This document shows, piece after piece, positions 1-6,486 of a stretch of 15,612 nucleotides of DNA. The stretch is from Bacteroidota bacterium (GTDB taxonomy: Bacteria > Bacteroidota > Bacteroidia > Bacteroidales > JADFUO01). The stretch lies in assembly GCA_015222115.1 (NCBI GenBank), contig JADFUO010000289.1, positions 1 through 15,612 of the forward strand, in the 5' to 3' direction. The notes under the pieces were generated by a model, which saw only the letters and a program-made list of their open reading frames with translations, searched no databases and was not told where the DNA came from. Made by a program: the position numbers and the translations under genes. Position 1 is the stretch's first letter; each line of letters starts with the position of its first letter.

Positions 1-28
1 AAAATCTAAAATCATAAATCTAAAATTT
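1..28. repeat. Heptamer array, AAAATCT type
   Basis: Four 7-bp units in phase: AAAATCT, AAAATCA, TAAATCT, AAAATTT. The array may begin before the window. It lies just downstream of the rlmD stop codon (rlmD is on the minus strand) and runs directly into a 33-bp dispersed repeat. Because it is AT-rich, the period is less certain here than in the GC-containing arrays elsewhere in the window. Confidence 0.5.
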
Positions 29-53
29 TATCAACATAATTGACTTTATGGAC
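21..53. repeat. 33-bp dispersed repeat, copy 1
   Basis: This stretch matches 13920-13952 at 32 of 33 positions; the only difference is G50 against A13949. Its core reads ATCAACATAATTGACTTTAT. In the second copy the same sequence is the right half of a palindromic element. Both copies sit a few bases past the 3' end of a minus-strand gene (rlmD here, yjbQ there), so they could serve as 3' processing or termination elements or be remains of a small mobile element. Confidence 0.75.
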
Positions 54-56
54 GAA

Positions 57-1493
57 CTAATTATCCCTTTTTTTAAGTAACATTACATTTTCAACATGGT
101 GGGTATGAGGGAACATATCCACAGGCTGAATTTTATCAACAAAATAGTTATTGTTCATTAAAGCAATATCACGTGCCTGTGTAGCAGGATTGCAACTAAT
201 ATACACAATTTTTTCAGAAGAGATATTTATAAGCTGTTTTATAACTTTCTCATGCATACCTGTTCTGGGAGGGTCAGTAATTATAATATCGGGCATGCAA
301 TTTGAAACTATGAAATTTTCGTTCAGGATTTTTACAATATCACCTGCAAAAAATTCAGTATTGTAAATTTTATTGATTTTTGAATTTTCCTTAGCATCCT
401 CAATGGCTGATTGTATGTATTCAATCCCGACAACTTTTTTAACCGAACCTGCAATAAAATTTGCAATAGTACCTGTGCCTGTGTAAAGATCATAAACGAT
501 TTCATTAGCTTTTAAGCCGGCAAAATTCCCTGCAATCTTATAAAGCTCATAAGCTTGTTCCGGGTTGGTTTGATAAAATGATATGGGTCCGATTTTAAAC
601 TCAAGTTTAGTATTTTTATTCCGAAAAGCAGGCATTGATTCAATAATGTATGGTTTTCCCTTAAACAGATAAACAGGCAGGTTGGAGATATCATCATTTT
701 TTTTATCATTAATTATATACATTAAGGACGTTATTTCAGGGAATTTTAAAATAATAAAATTTAGAAGCTTTTCAATTTCTGTTTTATTTTCATAATTAAA
801 AACAAGAATAATCATTAAATCTCCATAAGTAGTATTACGAATAATAAGGTTACGTAAAAATCCCGACCATTTTTTAACATCATAAAAGCTCAATTTATTT
901 TCCAATGCATATTGTTTAACTGCTAATCTTATTGAATTTGATGGTTCTTTTTGAAGATAACAATTGTTCAGGTCAATTATTCTGTCAAACATTCCTGGCA
1001 TGTGAAAGCCTAGGCCATTCATATTGCGGTCTTCAAATTTTATCTCTTTTGAGAACTCGGTTAGCCATTTTTTATTTGAGAAAGTAAATTCCAGTTTATT
1101 GCGGTAATAAAATATGTTTTTTGAGGGAATAATTGGAAGAATTTCAGGAATTTTAAATTTACCGATTCGTGTTAAATTATCTTCTACCTGTTTTTGTTTG
1201 TAGAATAATTGGTCGTTGTAATTCAGGTTTTGCCATTTACAACCGCCGCACAAACCGAAATGTTCGCATTTTGGAGTAATCCTTTTATCAGAATATTTAT
1301 GAAATTTTATAGCTTTACCTTCGTAAAATGATTTTTTTCTTCGAATTACTTTAATATCAACAACATCGCCGGGAACTACAAATGGAACAAAAATTACTTT
1401 GTTTTTTATTCGTGCAACCGCCTTTCCTTCCGAACCGGCATCAGTAATTTCAACTTCTTCAAATATTGGTAAATCATTCTTTTTTTTTCTCAT
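57..1493 (-). CDS. rlmD: 23S rRNA (uracil-C5)-methyltransferase, RlmD/RumA family
   Basis: SAM-dependent enzyme that makes 5-methyluridine in 23S rRNA (U1939 in E. coli numbering is the RlmD target). The 478 residues fit the family. An N-terminal TRAM RNA-binding domain covers about residues 10-65. Cys76, Cys82, Cys85 (CEHFGLCGGC) and Cys178 match the four [4Fe-4S] ligands. The Rossmann SAM motif is DLYTGTG (335-341), followed by DPPR (407-410). The catalytic nucleophile is expected to be Cys434 in YISCNPATQARD, and the conserved end FPHTHHVENVMLL is present. The ATG start puts the TRAM domain at the usual distance. It lies downstream of the T9SS gene on the same strand, separated by a repeat-filled 338-bp gap, so it is probably transcribed separately. 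Family membership is secure. The exact target (U1939 or the RlmCD-type second site) is inferred. Confidence 0.95.
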   Translation of the reverse strand: MRKKKNDLPIFEEVEITDAGSEGKAVARIKNKVIFVPFVVPGDVVDIKVIRRKKSFYEGKAIKFHKYSDKRITPKCEHFGLCGGCKWQNLNYNDQLFYKQKQVEDNLTRIGKFKIPEILPIIPSKNIFYYRNKLEFTFSNKKWLTEFSKEIKFEDRNMNGLGFHMPGMFDRIIDLNNCYLQKEPSNSIRLAVKQYALENKLSFYDVKKWSGFLRNLIIRNTTYGDLMIILVFNYENKTEIEKLLNFIILKFPEITSLMYIINDKKNDDISNLPVYLFKGKPYIIESMPAFRNKNTKLEFKIGPISFYQTNPEQAYELYKIAGNFAGLKANEIVYDLYTGTGTIANFIAGSVKKVVGIEYIQSAIEDAKENSKINKIYNTEFFAGDIVKILNENFIVSNCMPDIIITDPPRTGMHEKVIKQLINISSEKIVYISCNPATQARDIALMNNNYFVDKIQPVDMFPHTHHVENVMLLKKRDN

Positions 1494-1577
1494 ATTATAG
1501 CTTCTTAAAAGGCTTTTATTAACGATATTTATTAAAATGTATTTTACTAATTACAGTAAACAGAAGTAGTTGCAGGA

Positions 1578-1612
1578 TTGAATGTTGAATATCGAATATC
1601 GAATATTGTAAT
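1578..1612. repeat. Heptamer array, TTGAATA type
   Basis: Five consecutive 7-bp units: TTGAATG, TTGAATA, TCGAATA, TCGAATA, TTGTAAT. The period is exact even though the unit drifts. It is intergenic, between rlmD and the T9SS gene. Confidence 0.75.
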
Positions 1613-1625
1613 TTTGAACCAGATG

Positions 1626-1679
1626 AATCGGAGTTGTTGACAGTTCCATCTGCGTCGAGATCTCCATTTCGCTCCGATT
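1626..1679. repeat. Inverted repeat AATCGGAG / CTCCGATT
   Basis: Perfect 8-bp arms at 1626-1633 and 1672-1679 enclose a 38-nt, comparatively GC-rich spacer that includes the palindrome GAGATCTC (1658-1665). The role is unknown; it may be a fragment of a small repeat element. Confidence 0.45.
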
Positions 1680-1729
1680 GGCAGTTGGTAACAGCTTGAG
1701 TGTATTATCATTTAGAGTTGTTTCTAAAC

Positions 1730-1788
1730 AGCAAATAGCACATAGCACATTTAATTTTCTACGTGTTATGTGCTATTTGCTACTTGTT
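1730..1788. repeat. Heptamer array folded as a 19-bp hairpin
   Basis: The left arm, 1730-1748, begins with units AGCAAAT, AGCACAT and AGCACAT. The right arm, 1763-1781, carries ATGTGCT and ATTTGCT and continues into ACTTGTT. The arms are complementary over 19 positions with one G-T wobble and a 14-nt loop. It sits about 50 bp past the stop codon of the T9SS gene, where a hairpin could act as a terminator or 3' stabiliser, but no clean U-tract follows on either strand. Confidence 0.75.
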
Positions 1789-1831
1789 AATTTAATAACC
1801 GAATAACAGCATAAACTGCCACAACAATATA

Positions 1832-3625
1832 TTAATCTACCTTCACCATTTTCGTGTACAGTCTGTTATTTCCATTTTTCAACTCAAGGAAATATATTCC
1901 GGCATCAAGATATGATCCGTCATAATGATAAATATTATTTCCTGGATTCAACCAATCATCGGAGATATTTGTTATCAGTTGTCCATGTAAATTATACAGA
2001 CTCAGACATATTTTTTCAGCACTATTAAGTTCTATATTGATGGTTGTATTTCCATTAAATGGATTAGGATAAATAACAACTGACGCAGAGTTGATTGAAG
2101 AATAATCATCTATTCCGAGGGGGCCTAATGAGCCATCAAGGTGTACATTCTGTGCATAGATACCATAATCTGAAACATCTCCGGGTGTTTTACTTTCCCT
2201 GATATCGGACCAGGTTGCTATCCACTGGTTAGCCTTACATTCACTAACAGCAATATAACATTTTTCACCTGGATAGCTGGAAACAGTAACTCTTTCTGAA
2301 GTCCAGACAAACTCACCGGCAGGATTGATTCTCATGGCATAAATTTCCCCTTCAATGAGGGTATCAGGAGGCCCGAAATTAACGAATGTTTTGATGTAAA
2401 ACACCGCGATGTCATTCTCAGTGCTTGGACGTATGATCTGGTCAAAATAAGCAGTATCGTTACTGCACTCCAGTTCTACAAAGATTTTTGCCGTATCGCT
2501 CCACATCCGTTGCCCTGCAAATGACATCTTCTGTCCACCAATTCCGAAACAATCGAGAAGGTTTACTCCGTCATAATGATACTCGACCCAGAACAGATAA
2601 AGCTCCTCGTTATTAATATCAGCATAGATATTTGGCTCCCACCGTTCATTGTTGTAATTGGTAGATACCTCTATTGGATATGGCCAGTCCAGGTTTCCAT
2701 TTTGATCAATGTGCTGAACAACGATGTTCCCAAGAATATAAAAAATCTCCGTGTCCCAACTTATAAATACTCCGCCGTTACCATCATTTGCCAGCTGCAA
2801 AATGACGAAATCATCGAGGTAAGACATTATATTTCCTGTATCAACTCGGACAGGATCAGGCCATACCGGATTTCCACCAAGATCAAACTTCTGCGTATAA
2901 ATATGAAAAAATACAGGGTGTCCAGGAAAAACAGTGTCGTTTTCCGGCCTGTATAGCCAGGCGACAATGTAATGATCATCTTCAGTATAGATAGGCACAC
3001 TGAAATAATACTTTAGGGTATCATTACTGATCTCCTTTCCATCACCCCATAGCACATTACCACTTGCAGATACTTTTTGCATCGTGATCCTTTCCAGATC
3101 ACTTTTTAAATCTGGATCGCGGTCAAATACAAATATAAAATCTCCCCCAGAAGTTTCTATCACCTTTGGAAATGGATTAAAATCAGTGTTATTGGATAGA
3201 ATGACACCATTATCCCCCCATAAAAAGCCTGCATCTTGTGACATTCGATAGGCATATGCATTACTATAGCCTGTTCTTATATCCTGAGTGGCAAGTACAG
3301 CGTTATCCTCATTGTCGATAATCAGAGAATAATCGGTTACCCAGCTCCAGGTGGGATTGTCACTGATCATTAAACCTTCAGTTCCCCATAGCTTATATCC
3401 TTCGGAATCCAGTCGCTGCATATAGACATTAAAGTTCAGAGCATCACCAGAAAACCAGGAAATATAACTTAGACCGTTTTGATCGGTTACGATTTTCGGT
3501 GTGACCTCCCAGTCACTGGAATTCTTTATTTCCGTATTGACATTAGGATCACTGCTCCATTGAGCCAGGCATAACAGAGGGAAAAGAAAAAAGACAAAAA
3601 GCAAAAAAGAAGTTAATTTTTTCAT
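1832..3625 (-). CDS. Secreted repeat protein with T9SS type A sorting domain
   Basis: Predicted extracellular or cell-surface protein of unknown function, 597 aa. A Sec signal peptide (residues 1-21, hydrophobic and ending LCLA before Gln22) is followed by a body with a recurring unit of about 55-65 residues. Each unit ends in a Gly-x(2-3)-Trp turn (Trp80, 136, 193, 255, 314, 375, 441) and then a polar strand; an eighth copy at ~496-506 lacks the Trp. This spacing suggests a beta-propeller-like fold. The C-terminal ~80 residues are a Por sorting domain, with YPNPFNG (519-525), LYNLHGQLI (543-551), LDAGIYFLELKNG (573-585) and terminal KMVKVD. Family knowledge says such a tail is cleaved on export through the type IX system and the protein is released or anchored via A-LPS. 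Sampled lines read about 40% GC by eye, against roughly 23-37% in neighbouring genes, which is consistent with transfer or different codon use. No enzymatic motif was seen. Confidence 0.85.
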   Translation of the reverse strand: MKKLTSFLLFVFFLFPLLCLAQWSSDPNVNTEIKNSSDWEVTPKIVTDQNGLSYISWFSGDALNFNVYMQRLDSEGYKLWGTEGLMISDNPTWSWVTDYSLIIDNEDNAVLATQDIRTGYSNAYAYRMSQDAGFLWGDNGVILSNNTDFNPFPKVIETSGGDFIFVFDRDPDLKSDLERITMQKVSASGNVLWGDGKEISNDTLKYYFSVPIYTEDDHYIVAWLYRPENDTVFPGHPVFFHIYTQKFDLGGNPVWPDPVRVDTGNIMSYLDDFVILQLANDGNGGVFISWDTEIFYILGNIVVQHIDQNGNLDWPYPIEVSTNYNNERWEPNIYADINNEELYLFWVEYHYDGVNLLDCFGIGGQKMSFAGQRMWSDTAKIFVELECSNDTAYFDQIIRPSTENDIAVFYIKTFVNFGPPDTLIEGEIYAMRINPAGEFVWTSERVTVSSYPGEKCYIAVSECKANQWIATWSDIRESKTPGDVSDYGIYAQNVHLDGSLGPLGIDDYSSINSASVVIYPNPFNGNTTINIELNSAEKICLSLYNLHGQLITNISDDWLNPGNNIYHYDGSYLDAGIYFLELKNGNNRLYTKMVKVD

Positions 3626-3911
3626 GATTTTAAATTTTTTAAGATTAATAATTCAGATAATAAGAAAGATAGATAATTTCATTATTTAATTTCAAACCCT
3701 TATTTTTTTGGTCTGTAAATATATGAAATAATCAGAAAGAAGTCAAGTTTAAATAATAGTTATTTTCCATGCAATCTGCTTTCCTGGCTTTACAGGAATG
3801 TTTCAGGATTTAACTACTATCCAGATTATGGGCTGATTACAAGATGATAAAACCCCATCAACAAATCAACTTTGTTTTTTTCTTATTTTTATCTAACTTA
3901 GTACATAAATA

Positions 3912-4010
3912 ATGGGAAAAGAAATTGCAAAGCTTTTCACTCCTGATAATTTTGAGAAAGAAGCACAACAAAAATTATAAGAGATCAGAGAAAAGGCTGT
4001 TTTGCGCGAT
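3912..4010 (+). pseudogene. Decayed gene fragment, function unknown
   Basis: An ATG at 3912 opens 22 codons (MGKEIAKLFTPDNFEKEAQ...) ending in TAA at 3978-3980. The same frame then continues EIREKAVLRDV up to where the heptamer array starts. The amino-acid make-up across the stop looks coding (amphipathic, charged, no rare pattern), and CAA to TAA is a single substitution. The reading I favour is the start of a former gene with one nonsense mutation, cut off by repeat DNA. I do not recognise the family. It could also be a genuine 22-codon peptide or chance. Confidence 0.35.
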
Positions 4011-4050
4011 GTGCTATCCCGTAATCCGTAATTCGTAACTCGTAATATCC
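4009..4050. repeat. Heptamer array, AATTCGT type with a hybrid first unit
   Basis: Six in-phase units: ATGTGCT, ATCCCGT, AATCCGT, AATTCGT, AACTCGT, AATATCC. The first unit is identical to a unit in the hairpin array at 1768-1774, while the others belong to the CGT family seen at 6367 and 11784, so two unit types share one phase. It abuts the end of the gene relic. Confidence 0.8.
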
Positions 4051-4188
4051 CACTAAGGTGGTTTTAATTTTAAGTTTATTATTTGAATTAACGTAGTATC
4101 TATGTTGCAAAAATACAACTTAATAAATTATTAGAAAAAACTTAGTCGAATTGCTATATAATTTAGTTTAATATGAAGGAAGCTATTC

Positions 4189-4584
4189 ATGCCAATCGGG
4201 ACAGAAAGATTTAACAACGCCCTGTTAGAAGCGTTTGAACTTACAAAAGGGTATACACGGGAACATGTTTTACTTTGCCTTGTGCCTCCATTTTTTATTG
4301 CCGGAGTAATTGCGGTTTTTATTAGTCAGGGAGCTGTAATTAAGTATTTCGGAGCATTTATGTATTTCGCTACTCTTACAGAAATACCGATAATTCAAGG
4401 CTTGCTGAACAACGGAATGGGACAAGGACCCGCTCTTGCATTATTATTGGCAGGTCCCGCTTTATCATTACCAAACATGCTTGTAATTCGTAGTGTTATC
4501 GGAACACAAAAGATAACTGTTTATGTTATTTTAGTTTCTGTTATGGCAACTATCAGTGGATTGATTTATGGTTCATTGTATTAA
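4189..4584 (+). CDS. Short permease, probably internally deleted ArsP_1/DUF318 family
   Basis: 131-aa membrane protein related to the predicted permeases of Pfam ArsP_1 (DUF318, YraQ-like), which are usually about 300-400 residues in two similar halves. The C-terminal part carries the family's end signature: MYFATLTEIPIIQGLL, GMGQGPALALLLAGPALSLP and a closing hydrophobic segment. The N-terminal ~53 residues (HVLLCLVPPFFIAGVIAVFI, then GAVIKYFGA) resemble, from memory, the first membrane segment of full-length members. The middle, including the usual CSC(T)xxP motif, is absent, and KYFGA joins straight onto FMYFATLTE. That looks like an in-frame internal deletion at a shared FGA. AGGAAG (4177-4182) lies 6 bases before the ATG, a clear Shine-Dalgarno, and an in-frame TGA upstream rules out a longer N-terminus. 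The frame is open, but I doubt it encodes a working transporter. Confidence 0.7.
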   Translation: MPIGTERFNNALLEAFELTKGYTREHVLLCLVPPFFIAGVIAVFISQGAVIKYFGAFMYFATLTEIPIIQGLLNNGMGQGPALALLLAGPALSLPNMLVIRSVIGTQKITVYVILVSVMATISGLIYGSLY

Positions 4585-4743
4585 CCCGTTTTATTCATAC
4601 AAGAACATAGTGAATTGTATGAATGTGCGATGGATAGAGGAAAGCAAAACGGGAACCCCCGATTTAGAAATACCCAAATTTGGGGATTGAAAAGAAAACA
4701 AATTTGTTGGTATTTCTTAATCGCAGAAAATTCGTGAATTTTC
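4585..4743 (+). other. Cluster of three inverted repeats, possible structured RNA or small element
   Basis: The cluster starts at the first base after the permease stop. Structure 1: outer arms CCCGTTTT (4585-4592) and AAAACGGG (4646-4653), with inner arms ATTCATAC (4593-4600) and GTATGAAT (4617-4624) stacked directly inside. Structure 2: GATTTAGAAATACC (4661-4674) plus CAAATTTG (4675-4682) pair with CAAATTTG (4699-4706), a two-base bulge, and GGTATTTCTTAATC (4709-4722). That makes about 22 pairs with one mismatch and a 16-nt loop. Structure 3: GAAAATTC (4726-4733) and GAATTTTC (4736-4743). It matches no RNA class I recognise. It could be a 3' element of the permease transcript, a leader of an upstream nnr transcript, or a decayed insertion. 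Confidence 0.5.
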
Positions 4744-4753
4744 CGGGTTAAAT

Positions 4754-4784
4754 TTGGTAGATTTACTATCTATTCATATATTTG
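4754..4784 (+). promoter_or_regulatory. Bacteroidota-type promoter for nnrE-nnrD
   Basis: TTG at 4754-4756 (part of TTTG 4753-4756), a 20-nt spacer and TATATTTG at 4777-4784 match the -33/-7 pattern TTG-N(19-21)-TAnnTTTG. Transcription would start near 4790, leaving a leader of about 50 nt before the ATG at 4842. The structured cluster at 4585-4743 would then lie outside this transcript. Confidence 0.6.
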
Positions 4785-4841
4785 AAACCTAAATTAAACA
4801 ACACTGTATTTTAATACAAACTGTTATAAAATTATTTTATA

Positions 4842-6353
4842 ATGAAAATTTTACCTATTGAAAAAGTAAGAGAAGCTGACGATTTTACCATCAAGAATGA
4901 GCCGGTTAAATCAATTAATCTGATGGAAAGAGCAGCAACTCAATGTTACAAATGGATAATAAAGAACATTGATAAGAAACATATAATTAAAATATTTTGC
5001 GGTCTGGGTAATAATGGCGGAGATGGTTTGGTTGTCGCACGGCTTCTGGCTGATAAAAAATATAAAATTGAACTTTTTATAGTCAGGTATTCTGATAAAT
5101 GCTCAAAGGATTTTAAAATTAATTTTGAACGTATTTCTAATTATACGGATATTAAGATAGCAGATATAAAAGAAAATGACAAGTTGCCGGAGATTAATAA
5201 AAATGATATTGTAATTGATGCATTATTTGGTTCGGGATTGTCAAAACCTGTCAAAGGATTTATTGCAGATGTAATTGAAAATATTAACAAGAGCAAAGCG
5301 ATAATAATTTCAATTGATATGCCATCCGGATTATTCAGTGATGTTAGTTCGGTTGGTATTGATGGAGCAATAATTAAAGCCGATTATACATTATCTTTTC
5401 AATTCCCGAAATTTGCTTTTATGTTTCCCGAAAATGATAAATATGTTGGTCATTGGTATGTTCTTCCTATTGGTTTACATCCTGAATTTATTAAATCTGT
5501 TAATGTAAAACATTTTTATCTTGAGAAAGAAGATTGCATAGAGATTTTAAAAACCCGTAATAAATTTGCACACAAAGGAAATTTCGGTCATGCACTTCTG
5601 ATTTCGGGAAGTTATGGAAAGATGGGTGCTGCAGTTTTAGCTTCTAAAGCTTGTTTAAGGGCAGGAGTGGGGTTGTTAACAACCCATATTCCGGCTAAAG
5701 GAAATGATATTTTGCAAATTTCTGTTCCTGAAGCAATGGTAAGCATTGACAGACATGAAAATTATTTTTCAGAAGTTCCTGATTTGGCAATGTTTAATGC
5801 AATTGGTATTGGTCCGGGTATCGGACAGGAAAAACAGACCCAGAATGCTTTAAAATTATTAATTCAAAATTCAGGTGTTCCAATGGTTTTTGATGCTGAT
5901 GCAATTAATATTTTAGGTGAAAACAAAACATGGATATCGTTTGTTCCGAAGAACAGTATTTTTACTCCTCATCCAAAAGAATTTGAAAGATTAGTTGGTA
6001 AAGCTGATAATGATTTTGAAAGAAACAAACTACAACTTGATTTTTCGTTTAAATACCAGGTTTATGTTGTATTAAAAGGTGCTAATACGGCAATTACTAC
6101 CCCATTAGGTAATACTTATTTTAATTCAACAGGTAATCCCGGCATGGCTTCAGGCGGGACAGGGGATGTTTTAACAGGTATTATTCTTGGTTTACTAACT
6201 CAGAAATATACTTCATTAGAAGCTTGTATTTTGGGTGTTTACATTCATGGTTTAGCAGGCGATATTGCTGCTTCAAAAGTTGGAGAAGAAGCATTAATAG
6301 CAGGTGATTTGGTTAAATATATGGGGAAAGCTTTTAAGAAGTCAAAAGTGTGA
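4842..6353 (+). CDS. nnr: Bifunctional NAD(P)H-hydrate epimerase / ADP-dependent NAD(P)H-hydrate dehydratase
   Basis: Cytosolic metabolite-repair enzyme: the N-terminal domain epimerises R- and S-NAD(P)HX, and the C-terminal domain dehydrates S-NAD(P)HX back to NAD(P)H using ADP. At 503 aa it has the length of the fused bacterial form. The YjeF_N epimerase domain (about 1-220) shows GNNGGDG (56-62) and VIDALFGSGL (124-133). The ribokinase-like dehydratase domain (about 235-500) shows HKGNFGHALLISGS (244-257), GIGPGIG (322-328), TPHPKEFERL (375-384) and GNPGMASGGTGDVLTG (431-446), the nucleotide-binding anion hole. The ATG has no strong Shine-Dalgarno, which is usual in this phylum. It has its own promoter and converges on the topoisomerase gene. 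Assignment is secure from motif order. Confidence 0.95.
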   Translation: MKILPIEKVREADDFTIKNEPVKSINLMERAATQCYKWIIKNIDKKHIIKIFCGLGNNGGDGLVVARLLADKKYKIELFIVRYSDKCSKDFKINFERISNYTDIKIADIKENDKLPEINKNDIVIDALFGSGLSKPVKGFIADVIENINKSKAIIISIDMPSGLFSDVSSVGIDGAIIKADYTLSFQFPKFAFMFPENDKYVGHWYVLPIGLHPEFIKSVNVKHFYLEKEDCIEILKTRNKFAHKGNFGHALLISGSYGKMGAAVLASKACLRAGVGLLTTHIPAKGNDILQISVPEAMVSIDRHENYFSEVPDLAMFNAIGIGPGIGQEKQTQNALKLLIQNSGVPMVFDADAINILGENKTWISFVPKNSIFTPHPKEFERLVGKADNDFERNKLQLDFSFKYQVYVVLKGANTAITTPLGNTYFNSTGNPGMASGGTGDVLTGIILGLLTQKYTSLEACILGVYIHGLAGDIAASKVGEEALIAGDLVKYMGKAFKKSKV

Positions 6354-6366
6354 TGTCAAATGTAAA

Positions 6367-6394
6367 AATTCGTAATTCGTAATTCGTAATCCGT
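6367..6394. repeat. Heptamer array, AATTCGT type
   Basis: Four units in phase: AATTCGT, AATTCGT, AATTCGT, AATCCGT. It lies between the convergent 3' ends of nnr and the topoisomerase gene, 14 bp past the nnr stop. No hairpin partner was seen nearby. Confidence 0.85.
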
Positions 6395-6418
6395 AAAAGT
6401 GATAGTAGTCCACAATTA

Positions 6419-6440
6419 ATTACCATCGAATTACCATCGA
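6419..6440. repeat. Tandem 11-bp repeat
   Basis: Two exact adjacent copies of ATTACCATCGA, 24 bp after the heptamer array, in the same convergent spacer. The period differs from the 7-bp arrays. Confidence 0.7.
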
Positions 6441-6486
6441 ATGACAACTTACAAAATAAGATTCAGGGAAGTATAAGGTGTGTTGA

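Larger units (their letters stand above)
1494..1831. other. Intergenic spacer filled with repeats
   Basis: No convincing gene lies between rlmD and the T9SS gene. A 65-codon minus-strand reading frame spans most of it but is built from repeat DNA and has no recognisable protein signature. The spacer holds a TTGAATA-type heptamer array (1578-1612), an 8-bp inverted repeat (1626-1633 / 1672-1679) within a more GC-rich patch, and a 19-bp heptamer hairpin (1730-1781). No clear TAnnTTTG promoter for rlmD was found. Confidence 0.7.
3626..4188. other. Long intergenic spacer with gene relic and heptamer array
   Basis: 563 bp without an intact gene. The part next to the T9SS start (3626-3780) is AT-rich and presumably holds its promoter, though no clear TAnnTTTG match was found on the minus strand. 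A small hairpin TTCCTG-gcttta-CAGGAA lies at 3781-3798. A relic reading frame (3912-4010) runs into a heptamer array (4009-4050). From 4051 to 4188 only AT-rich DNA and the ribosome binding site of the permease ORF were seen. Confidence 0.65.

Noticed and set aside
1551..1748. 65-codon minus-strand reading frame
   Set aside because: It is built from heptamer and inverted repeats, shows no protein signature, and lacks a plausible promoter.
2576..2956. 126-codon plus-strand frame within the T9SS gene
   Set aside because: Antisense shadow of a gene with clear signal peptide and sorting domain; no family resemblance.
4009..4050. Heptamer arrays read as a CRISPR
   Set aside because: Units are 7 bp with no spacers and no cas genes are present.
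4656..4668. CCCCCGATTTAGA identical to part of the filamentous phage f1 origin region
   Set aside because: The match is only 13 bases and the surrounding sequence diverges at once; no phage genes are nearby. Treated as coincidence.
4625..4743. GTGCGA followed by hairpins as a group II intron 5' end
   Set aside because: No domain V, no reverse transcriptase frame and no plausible 3' end; the spacer is too short.
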